Of a stretch of 11,529 nt of DNA, positions 1 through 6,815 are shown one piece after another. The position numbers and the translations under genes were made by a program. A model generated the notes under the pieces. It had not been told where the DNA came from. It searched no databases and was given only the letters and a program-made list of their open reading frames with translations. The DNA is from Candidatus Rifleibacteriota bacterium (GTDB taxonomy: Bacteria > Riflebacteria > Ozemobacteria > Ozemobacterales > Ozemobacteraceae): positions 289 to 11,817 of the forward strand of contig JAKJFO010000122.1 in NCBI GenBank assembly GCA_022704885.1, in the 5' to 3' direction. Positions within the stretch are counted from its first letter, which is position 1. The number at the start of each line of letters is the position of its first letter.

Positions 1-1891
1 TGCCTTTCCATTCGGTATCCTGTTCGCGGGAAAAGCCGATTGAGCCTTTTGCCATTTCGCGGGCCCCTGCGTTCGAGGTCATGATCAGGATGACATTGCG
101 GAAATCCGCCTTCTTGCCGGTATTATCAGTCAGTGTGGCGTAATCCATGACCTGCAGCAGAATGTTGAATACATCTTCGTGTGCCTTCTCGATTTCGTCG
201 AGCAGCAGCACTGAATACGGGTGCTTGCGGATCGAGTCGGTCAGCGCCCCGCCCCGTTCGTAACCGATATAACCCGGAGGCGCGCCGATAAAGCGGGCCA
301 CCGCGTGTTTCTCCATGTATTCGCTCATATCGAAACGCAGAAAATTGACGCCTAGCGAGGCTGCCAGCTGCTTTGCCACTTCGGTTTTGCCGACACCGGT
401 CGGCCCGGTGAACAGGAACGACCCGACCGGACGCGTCGAACCGGCCATACCGGCCCGCGAAATCTTGATGGCACGCACCAGCGCTTCGAGCGCCTGATCC
501 TGGCCAAAGATCACGCTCTTGAGATCTGTCTGCAGATTCTTGAGCTTATCGAGGTCAGAGGTCGAGATGCGCCGAGATGGAATGCGTGCGATACGCGCAA
601 TCGCTTTTTCGATATGCGCATGTCTGACGATCATGGCGCCTTCGCGCTTTTTGATCTTGAGTATGGTCGCGGCTTCATCCATAACGTCGATTGCCTTGTC
701 AGGCAGAAACTGCTCCTGAATGTATTTGGCAGACAGTTCGGCTGCGGCTTTGAGAGCCTTTTTCGTAAAGGTCACGCCATGAAACTTTTCGTAAACCGGC
801 TTGAGACCGACAAGAATACGGTGTGTCTCTTTGACTGAAGGCTCATAGAGATCTATTTTCTGAAAGCGCCGCGAAAAGGCGCGGTCCTTGTCGAAGTTTT
901 TGTATTCTTCGAAGGTGGTGGTGCCGATGCATCTGAATTTGCCGGCGCCGAGGGCGGGTTTGAGAATGTTGGCGGCATCGAGAGCGCCGCCGCTGACCGC
1001 GCCGGCCCCGATGATGGTATGAATCTCGTCGATGAAGAGAATCACACCGGGAATCTGCTGCAGGCTCTTGATCGTAGCCTTGAGGCGTGCCTCGAAATCA
1101 CCGCGATACTTGGTACCGGCCAGCAGCGCGCCCATGTCGAGCGAGTAAATCTTGATATCCTTGAGGGTTGCCGGCACTTCACCGTTGTGAATGCGCAGCG
1201 CGATGCCCTCGACGATGGCGGTTTTGCCGACACCGGGCTCGCCGACGAAAATCAGGTTGTTCTTGCGCCGGCGGTTGAGCACGATGATTGCCCGGGCAAC
1301 TTCACGTGAACGCCCGATCAACGGGTCGATGTCGCCCCGTGCCGCCTTGTCGTTGAGACATTCGGCAAAACTCGCAAGCGGGTTGGCGACCACTGCCGGT
1401 TCTCCCTCTTCACCCTCTGCCGGCTGTTCCGGGCTGAAGCCTTCTTCGTCTTCAGGCCCAGCTCTGGTGATGCCGTGCGAAACAAAATTGAGCACGTCGA
1501 GCTGGGTGATATCCTGCTTCTTCAAAAAGTAAACGGCATGCGAATCTTCTTCGCTGAAAATCGCGATGAGCAGATCGCCGGCGGTAGCTTCTTTTTTTTC
1601 AGAAGCCTGCACATGAATCATCATACGCTGAATCACCCTTTGAAAAGCCATCGTCGGCAACGGATCGGCATGGGCACCCTCTTTAATTACTGGCACCAGC
1701 TCGGCAAAATGCTCTTTGAGATCGGCTTCGAGCACAGACAGGTTGCAGCCGCAGGCTTTGAGTATGCGGGAACCAGTACCGTCATGCACCAGGGCATAAA
1801 GCAGGTGCTCGACGGTGAGGTATTCGTGATGGCTGGTAGCGGCCTGTTCGATTACTGCCTGCAGAATAATATCGAGATCTTTACTGATCAT
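1..1891 (-). CDS. clpA: ATP-dependent Clp protease ATP-binding subunit ClpA (3' end outside the window)
   Basis: This is a hexameric cytoplasmic AAA+ unfoldase that threads substrates into ClpP. Reading the minus strand from ATG 1891-1889 gives 630 residues before the window edge; the family is about 750-760, so roughly 130 C-terminal residues are missing. Visible in order: a Clp N domain (about 1-140, the ClpS docking domain), an acidic linker, AAA1 with Walker A GEPGVGKT (217-224), a pore loop [13 protein letters not shown] and Walker B ending in D288-E289, then AAA2 with Walker A GPTGVGKT (496-503), pore loop PPGYIGYE and Walker B D565-E566. An IGF tripeptide (618-620) lies where ClpA carries its ClpP-binding IGL loop, so ClpP partnership is expected. 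Two AAA modules, a ClpA-like spacing and no ClpB middle domain make it ClpA rather than ClpB or ClpC; the adjacent clpS agrees. The start overlaps the clpS stop as ATGA, so translational coupling is likely. Confidence 0.97.
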   Translation of the reverse strand, partial: MISKDLDIILQAVIEQAATSHHEYLTVEHLLYALVHDGTGSRILKACGCNLSVLEADLKEHFAELVPVIKEGAHADPLPTMAFQRVIQRMMIHVQASEKKEATAGDLLIAIFSEEDSHAVYFLKKQDITQLDVLNFVSHGITRAGPEDEEGFSPEQPAEGEEGEPAVVANPLASFAECLNDKAARGDIDPLIGRSREVARAIIVLNRRRKNNLIFVGEPGVGKTAIVEGIALRIHNGEVPATLKDIKIYSLDMGALLAGTKYRGDFEARLKATIKSLQQIPGVILFIDEIHTIIGAGAVSGGALDAANILKPALGAGKFRCIGTTTFEEYKNFDKDRAFSRRFQKIDLYEPSVKETHRILVGLKPVYEKFHGVTFTKKALKAAAELSAKYIQEQFLPDKAIDVMDEAATILKIKKREGAMIVRHAHIEKAIARIARIPSRRISTSDLDKLKNLQTDLKSVIFGQDQALEALVRAIKISRAGMAGSTRPVGSFLFTGPTGVGKTEVAKQLAASLGVNFLRFDMSEYMEKHAVARFIGAPPGYIGYERGGALTDSIRKHPYSVLLLDEIEKAHEDVFNILLQVMDYATLTDNTGKKADFRNVILIMTSNAGAREMAKGSIGFSREQDTEWKG

Positions 1892-2202
1892 TCTTTCTCC
1901 ATATCGCATTTGAGCGGAAACCCGTTTTCACGGGCGACGGCATGCACGCGCGCAATCTTGGTCTCGGCGATTTCACGGGTATAGACGCCGGCGAGTCCCT
2001 TGCCGTTGCGGTGAACATGCAGCATGATGCTGGTAGCCTGAACTTTCGGGTGCCCGAAAATGCTTTCGAGCACTTCGACCACGAAATCCATGGTCGTATA
2101 GTCATCGTTGAGCAGAAACACCTTGTACATCGAGGGTTTTGCGGTTTTCTGCCGCGTCTTCTCCATGACGCCACGTTGCGGGGTATTTTCAGTATCCGCC
2201 AT
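1888..2202 (-). CDS. clpS: ATP-dependent Clp protease adaptor ClpS (N-degron recognin)
   Basis: This 104-residue adaptor captures proteins with destabilising N-terminal residues and hands them to ClpA. The first 24 residues look like the flexible N-terminal extension used in delivery. The core begins with [19 protein letters not shown], and the known N-degron pocket residues are all present: N32, D33 and D34 (alpha-amino group binding), M38 (gatekeeper) and H64 in MLHVHRNG. The TREIAETK segment and the ARENGFPL end also match the family. The start is ATG 2202-2200, preceded by AAGGAG six bases upstream; that Shine-Dalgarno lies inside the last codons of the upstream ABC-F gene. The gene overlaps the ABC-F gene by 14 nt and clpA by 4 nt, so the three are almost certainly co-transcribed. 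Confidence 0.97.
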   Translation of the reverse strand: MADTENTPQRGVMEKTRQKTAKPSMYKVFLLNDDYTTMDFVVEVLESIFGHPKVQATSIMLHVHRNGKGLAGVYTREIAETKIARVHAVARENGFPLKCDMEKE

Positions 2203-4192
2203 TGGCGACTCCTTCTTTTAGTCTGGTCAGTTCGGCCGCGACCTGCTGATCTTCGCCGTGCAGGCCTTCCCAGGCGGTCAGCGCCTGTTCAAGCTGAGCA
2301 TTGATTGCGGCATGGCGGGTGGCGGCCTCGGCAACATGCTGCGAGCTCCACTCAGACGGCGGGCAGGCCAGCTGCTCTTCTACTTGCGCCAGCGCCTGTT
2401 CAAGACGGCTCACCTGGGTTTCGGCCTCTTCGATCTCGCGTTTAAGCTTTTGCAGGCGGTTGTTCAGCTGTTTCTGCAGACGATTGTTCTCGCGTGCCTG
2501 TTGTTTTTTGTCGCTGACCGGTCGACCGTCATCAGCAACCGCGTCTACAGGGATATCACCGTTGAGTTCGCGACATTGCCGCGCCCAGAGATACTGGCTG
2601 TAGTTGCCATCGTAAACTGTGGCACGCCCGTGGTCGAGCGCGAGTATGCGTGTAGCGAGGCTGTCGAGAAAAAAGCGGTCATGCGAAACGATGATGATGG
2701 TGCCGGGAAAATCCTCGAGCGCGTTGAGCAATGCCTCTCTGCTGTTGATGTCGAGGTGATTGGTCGGTTCATCGAGCAGCAGAAGATTGCATGGCCGCAG
2801 CATCATACGCGCCAGCCCGAGACGGCTCTTCTCGCCGCCGGAAAGCACGCGCACCTTTTTTTCGACCTCGTCTCCTGAGAACAGGAAGGCGCCAAGCAGG
2901 TTGCGCACCTGAGGTACCGCATCGAGCGGTGCTTCGCGCATTACGCGTTCCTGCACGGTTTCGTCGCCCTCGAAACTGATCTCTTCGTCCTGGGCAAAAT
3001 AGCCAAAATGCACGCGGTAACCGGTTTCGAGGCGACCGTCCCAGAGAGCGTCTTCGCCGGCAAGAATGCGCATCAGCGTGGTTTTGCCGGTACCATTCTC
3101 GCCGATTATCGCCAGCCGATCGCCACGGTTGAGCACGAAAGAAACGTCTTTGAGAACCTGATGATCACCATAGGCACGTCTGATATTCTCGCCACGCAGC
3201 ACGACTTCGCCACTGTTCTCACACTTCGGGAAACTGAAACTCAGCTTTGGCAGGGCGCGCACCTGGCCGATCTTCTCGATTTTTTCGAGCTGCTTGATGC
3301 GGCTCTGCACCTGTGAAGCCTTGCTGGCCTTGTATCTGAAACGCTCGATAAATTTTTCGACGCGTTTGCGTTCGCGGTCCTGGCGGTCCTGGGCGGCTTG
3401 AGCCTCGGCGGCCCAGGCCTCGCGCGCTTCGAGAAAACCCGAATAATTGCCGCGAAAGGTGCGTGATCCTTCCGGCATGATGGCAACAACCGAACTCGCC
3501 AGTTCGTCGAGAAAATAGCGGTCGTGCGAAACCACCAGAATGCCGCCGGTATACGATGCCAGATAGTCTTCAAGAAACGAAATAGACGAAATATCGAGAT
3601 AGTTGGTCGGTTCGTCGAGCAGCAGATAGTCAGGTTCAGTCAGCAGCAGGCGCACAAAATAGGCACGCATCTGCCAGCCGCCAGAGAAGGTTTTGAGCGG
3701 ATCATGAAAGCGACTTTCAGGAAATCCGAATCCTTTGAGCAACCTGATAGTCTTTGCCTGCCAGGTATAGCCGCCGGCGCGGTCGTATTCGATGACCAGC
3801 CGGTCATACTCATCCTGCACGGCAGTCGAAATGTGGCCAGCCGCCATTTCATGCTCGATCGTCTCGATTCGAGCGCGAATGACCTTAAGGCGGTCAAAGG
3901 CCTGAGTAGCCAGTTCCCATAGAGTCATCGTCTCTTTTTCGCGCGCCCAGTTTTCGTTGTCGGCCAGAAAGATTTCCTGTGGCAGATAGCCGATGCGGCT
4001 GTCTTTCGGGCAGGTTACCGTGCCGGTATCAGGGGTTTCATGGCCGAGAATGATTTTCATCATCGTCGTCTTGCCCGAACCGTTGCTGCCGACCAGCGCG
4101 ACGCACTCGCCCGGATTTACGGCAAAGGTCACGCCAGAAAACAGTTTCCTGACGCTGAAGGATTTTTCGAGATTGTTGATCTGTAATGACAT
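2189..4192 (-). CDS. ABC-F family ATPase (ribosome-associated translation factor, YheS/Uup-like layout)
   Basis: This soluble protein has two ABC ATPase domains and no membrane domain; ABC-F proteins bind the ribosomal E site and act on stalled or slow complexes, and some confer antibiotic protection. With the ATG at 4192 it is 667 residues. Domain 1 has Walker A GSNGSGKT (35-42), signature FSGGW (169-173) and Walker B LLLDEPTNYLD (190-200). A charged helical linker (about 255-320), the P-site tRNA interaction arm of the family, follows. Domain 2 has Walker A GENGTGKT (364-371), signature LSGGE (450-454) and LLLDEPTNHLD (471-481). A C-terminal tail rich in K, E, Q and L (about 562-665) looks like the coiled coil of Uup/YheS. 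A GTG at 4228 would add 12 residues but lies against the -10 element of the predicted promoter, so ATG 4192 is preferred; it has a weak GGGG Shine-Dalgarno eight bases upstream. The subfamily cannot be settled by eye. Confidence 0.93.
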   Translation of the reverse strand: MSLQINNLEKSFSVRKLFSGVTFAVNPGECVALVGSNGSGKTTMMKIILGHETPDTGTVTCPKDSRIGYLPQEIFLADNENWAREKETMTLWELATQAFDRLKVIRARIETIEHEMAAGHISTAVQDEYDRLVIEYDRAGGYTWQAKTIRLLKGFGFPESRFHDPLKTFSGGWQMRAYFVRLLLTEPDYLLLDEPTNYLDISSISFLEDYLASYTGGILVVSHDRYFLDELASSVVAIMPEGSRTFRGNYSGFLEAREAWAAEAQAAQDRQDRERKRVEKFIERFRYKASKASQVQSRIKQLEKIEKIGQVRALPKLSFSFPKCENSGEVVLRGENIRRAYGDHQVLKDVSFVLNRGDRLAIIGENGTGKTTLMRILAGEDALWDGRLETGYRVHFGYFAQDEEISFEGDETVQERVMREAPLDAVPQVRNLLGAFLFSGDEVEKKVRVLSGGEKSRLGLARMMLRPCNLLLLDEPTNHLDINSREALLNALEDFPGTIIIVSHDRFFLDSLATRILALDHGRATVYDGNYSQYLWARQCRELNGDIPVDAVADDGRPVSDKKQQARENNRLQKQLNNRLQKLKREIEEAETQVSRLEQALAQVEEQLACPPSEWSSQHVAEAATRHAAINAQLEQALTAWEGLHGEDQQVAAELTRLKEGVANGGY
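2209..2214 (-). promoter_or_regulatory. Shine-Dalgarno of clpS inside the ABC-F coding end
   Basis: The minus strand reads AAGGAG with six bases to the ATG at 2202. It lies wholly within the last codons of the upstream ABC-F gene, so ribosomes finishing that gene would be well placed to reinitiate on clpS. Confidence 0.8.
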
Positions 4193-4218
4193 AAAAGCAG
4201 CCCCGTCTGCCGTGCTGC

Positions 4219-4247
4219 ATTCTATCACGTTGCTCGCCTACTTTCAA
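4219..4247 (-). promoter_or_regulatory. Sigma-70-like promoter for the abcF-clpS-clpA operon
   Basis: On the minus strand, TTGAAA (4247-4242) and TAGAAT (4224-4219) are separated by exactly 17 bases; each matches the consensus at five of six positions. Initiation would fall near 4212, giving a leader of about 20 nt before ATG 4192. This also rules out the GTG at 4228 as the start, because that codon lies upstream of the -10 element. Confidence 0.65.
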
Positions 4248-4620
4248 ACCATACCGGCCACCCGATATGCCAGCAATTCTCAACCAGAACAGCGGAAACC
4301 GCCGATTCCACTGATTGCCGCAGATTCTTTAGAGATCTGCTCAGGTTCGAAAAGTCGATTCTGCGTTCTTGCTGTGGACAAGATGACGGCTAAAAAAGCG
4401 AGGCCATCATTCAGCTGATGACAGAAGCGCAAGCCATTTGAAATTGAATGCTGGATGATATTGTGTAAAAAAACCATAACCAAACTACGGATTTTCAGGT
4501 AAAATTAGTCGTTCTGTTCCCTGCCAGACAATTACAACTACAGAGATCGCATTCAAGCAAAGCAGACTGGCTCAGACGGATTGTTCAGAAGTTTCTATTA
4601 AGAAAGGCCCAGAGATCAGC
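4248..4620. other. Divergent intergenic region
   Basis: No gene is supported in this stretch between the divergent blocks. It holds an imperfect inverted repeat, ATCATTCAGC at 4406-4415 and GCTGGATGAT at 4450-4459, separated by 34 bases. A short A-run follows at about 4467-4473, but this does not resemble a normal terminator. TAAAAT at 4500-4505 could be a -10 element for the right-hand operon, yet no good -35 stands at 16-18 bases, so the promoter of that operon remains unassigned; it might use another sigma factor or an activator. Confidence 0.5.
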
Positions 4621-5610
4621 ATGGCTGAAATAAAAAAGTTTGTAGTTGCCTACATAAAGACAATGAGACTGTATTACTCTTTCATCACCGGCATTGCCGG
4701 CTGGATAGGCGTCTCGTTTTATCTCTGGCTCAAGGAAGTCAGGTATGCTACCCCGATTACCGGCGATGATTACCTGCGCGGCGGCGTCGTGCTGATCATT
4801 CTTTTTTCGAGCTGGGGTGTCAACCAGATTTTCAACGACTGGCTCGGCCTGCCGGAAGACCGCGTCAACGCGCCGAACCGACCGATGGTCAGCGGCGAAC
4901 TCAACGTTAAATGGGCTCTGACAACATCCTTCACTCTCATGGGTATAGCAGCTGTCGTATCTTATTTTCTTAACCCATGGTCGCTGATTCCGCTGTTTGC
5001 CGGCTTTCTGCTCAACTTTGTCTACAACTACAGCAAAGCCTGGGGAATCTGGGCTAACGTGGTGTTTGGTCTGATGATCTCGACCTGCACGGTATACGGC
5101 TTTCTCGCCATCGGGCCAATACTCAACGAACCCTTCTTCACTACCAACCGTTACTCAACAATTCTGCTGGTAGCGTACATGAACGGGCTGATGACCTATT
5201 TCACCTACTTCAAAGACTATGAGGGCGACAAGGCTGCCGGCAAAAACACCTTTATCGTCAGACATGGCGTCGAAAGAGCCAAAATGCTCGGTATCTTCGG
5301 TTCCTTCATGCCGACGATCCTATTCTTTGCTCTCAGGCATATGAATTATTTTCCGTTTGCCATCACTGAACACTTCGTCTACTGCGGTGTCATGACCATC
5401 TTTTTGCAGCTCTGGACAGCGGTGCGCTTCTACCGCAACCCGGTCGGGCCGCGCGCCTACTTCTCGAACGCCACCAACTTCAGGGCCTGCGCCTGCGGCC
5501 AGGTCACCATGATCGCAATTTTCAACGGTACTCTGGCGCTTTATCTGTATAGCGCAACCTATGTGTTCATCGGCTTTCTGTTCGGCCTGCACGACGACGA
5601 TAAATCCTGA
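4621..5610 (+). CDS. UbiA-family membrane prenyltransferase
   Basis: This is a polytopic inner-membrane protein of 329 residues, a typical UbiA length with about eight or nine hydrophobic segments. The family transfers a prenyl chain from a prenyl diphosphate to an aromatic ring, a glycerol phosphate or another acceptor. The second aspartate motif is clear: YFKDYEGDKAAGKNT, with D199 and D203 in DxxxD spacing. The first motif is recognisable as NDWLGLPEDRVNAPNRP (72-88) followed by a conserved SGEL, but against the usual NDxxDxxxD the middle Asp is Gly76; D73 and D80 remain. Acceptor and donor cannot be told from sequence. Start ATG 4621 has only a weak, distant purine run (AAAGG, 4603-4607). 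It is the first gene of the plus-strand set, 17 bases before the flavoenzyme, suggesting that both act on the same pathway. Confidence 0.88.
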   Translation: MAEIKKFVVAYIKTMRLYYSFITGIAGWIGVSFYLWLKEVRYATPITGDDYLRGGVVLIILFSSWGVNQIFNDWLGLPEDRVNAPNRPMVSGELNVKWALTTSFTLMGIAAVVSYFLNPWSLIPLFAGFLLNFVYNYSKAWGIWANVVFGLMISTCTVYGFLAIGPILNEPFFTTNRYSTILLVAYMNGLMTYFTYFKDYEGDKAAGKNTFIVRHGVERAKMLGIFGSFMPTILFFALRHMNYFPFAITEHFVYCGVMTIFLQLWTAVRFYRNPVGPRAYFSNATNFRACACGQVTMIAIFNGTLALYLYSATYVFIGFLFGLHDDDKS

Positions 5611-5627
5611 CAGGCGAGAAACTCACA

Positions 5628-6815
5628 GTGTTTACACCGCTCAAACTCAGACGCACAACCCTGCCCAACCGTATCGTCAGGGCCGCCACCTTCGAAAATA
5701 TGGCTGATACCGAGGGTATCCCGACGGCGAAATTTGCCGAACTATACAATAAGCTGGCAGCTGGTGGTGCGAGATGCATTATTACCGGCTTCAACCACAC
5801 CTCGCGTGAGGGCCGTGCCATGCAGCCATTTCAGGCCGGCATCGATGACAGCCGCAAAATAGCGGGCTGGAAGCAGGTTATCGACAGTGTGAAGTCAACA
5901 CAGCCAGAGGCTCAGCTGTTCATTCAGATTTCGCATACCGGCCGCCAGACTCTGCAGCGCGTCACCCGCATGCCGGTAAAAGGTGCCGGATCAGTCAAAT
6001 GCACATATTTCAGACAGCCGGTTACGCCACTGACGACAGATGAAGTTAAAGAGAAGGTCGATGAATACGTCAGGGCAGCAAAAAATGCCGAGGCAGCCGG
6101 TTTTGACGGCATACAGATTCATTGCGCGCATGGCTACCTGATTCATCAGTTCATGTCGCCATTCACCAACAATCGAAACGATGAATACGGCGATGACCGC
6201 CTGCTCTTTCTCAAGCAGGTGGTCATCGGTGTCAAAGCAGCCGTAAAGTTGCCGGTTTTTCTGAAAATCAGCGCTGCCGACGATCGCCAGCGCGGTCTGA
6301 ACCTGCCGCTGGCCATGTCTTACTGGCCGGTTATCGACAGTCTCGAAGTCGACGCTGTTGAAATCAGCTATGGCATGATGGAAGTAGCCTTCAACATCAT
6401 CCGCGGCGATCACCCGCTCGACCCGGTGCTCAAGCACAACTGCCTGTTCAACCGCTATCATCCGGCACTGCGCTGGTTATTCAAACATTTCATTTACCAC
6501 TGGTACAAACGCAGTTTCATCGATTACTGCGATCTCTACAACCTCGAAAATGCTGCAAAGATCAAGGCAGTATCGAAAACCCCGATACTGGTCACCGGCG
6601 GTATCCGTAAGAAAAGCCAGATCGACTATATAATCAACCAGCGCGGAATTGACGGCGTAACGCTGAGCCGGCCGTTCATCTGCGAGCCAGACTTCGTCAA
6701 CCGCCTGGCAGAAAGCAGCGACGAAGTCGTCTCAGGTTGCACCAGCTGTAATCTATGCACGGTAATGTGCGACAGCAGGCAACCTGTACGATGCTACCGG
6801 AGGCAGGCCCGATGA
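5628..6815 (+). CDS. Old-yellow-enzyme-type NADH:flavin oxidoreductase with a 4Fe-4S motif
   Basis: This is an FMN TIM-barrel oxidoreductase of 395 residues. The family reduces activated C=C bonds in enones or enoyl thioesters. Visible: N-terminal PLKLRRTTLPNRIVRA; Q100-I-S-H-T-G-R-Q; the catalytic stretch IHCAHGYLIHQFMSP with H165 and H168, then NNRNDEYG; the phosphate-binding VTGGI near 322-326; and SRPFICEPDF. The C-terminus has C371-x2-C374-x2-C377-x11-C389, the 4Fe-4S spacing of trimethylamine dehydrogenase and 2,4-dienoyl-CoA reductase, but the FAD/NAD(P)H domain that follows in those roughly 650-730 residue enzymes is absent. A separate electron donor is therefore likely. The start is GTG 5628, since the next ATGs would delete the first barrel strand; AGGCGAG lies nine bases upstream. 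It ends as ATGA overlapping the RND gene. A substrate tied to the nearby ACP or a prenylated product is inference. Confidence 0.9.
   Translation: MFTPLKLRRTTLPNRIVRAATFENMADTEGIPTAKFAELYNKLAAGGARCIITGFNHTSREGRAMQPFQAGIDDSRKIAGWKQVIDSVKSTQPEAQLFIQISHTGRQTLQRVTRMPVKGAGSVKCTYFRQPVTPLTTDEVKEKVDEYVRAAKNAEAAGFDGIQIHCAHGYLIHQFMSPFTNNRNDEYGDDRLLFLKQVVIGVKAAVKLPVFLKISAADDRQRGLNLPLAMSYWPVIDSLEVDAVEISYGMMEVAFNIIRGDHPLDPVLKHNCLFNRYHPALRWLFKHFIYHWYKRSFIDYCDLYNLENAAKIKAVSKTPILVTGGIRKKSQIDYIINQRGIDGVTLSRPFICEPDFVNRLAESSDEVVSGCTSCNLCTVMCDSRQPVRCYRRQAR
6799..6803 (+). promoter_or_regulatory. Shine-Dalgarno of the RND exporter gene
   Basis: GGAGG stands eight bases before ATG 6812, inside the last codons of the flavoenzyme gene. 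It selects this start over an earlier in-frame ATG at 6755, which would lie within the codons of the Fe-S motif. Confidence 0.75.

Noticed and set aside
1475..1984. A 169-codon open frame on the plus strand over clpA/clpS
   Set aside because: It is antisense to the ClpA N domain and ClpS, which are unmistakable; no domain or good start supports it.
4193..4228. GTG 4228 as the start of the ABC-F gene
   Set aside because: It would add 12 unconserved residues and lies upstream of the -10 element of a well-spaced promoter; the family-typical N-terminus MSLQINNLEKSF begins at 4192.
4321..4370. A GGTTCGAAA string resembling a tRNA T-loop
   Set aside because: The flanks do not form a T stem and no acceptor or anticodon stem could be drawn; only a six-pair CAGAT/ATCTG hairpin is nearby.
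4280..4483. A 67-codon minus-strand frame in the intergenic region
   Set aside because: It begins at a TTG without a ribosome-binding site and has no recognisable features.
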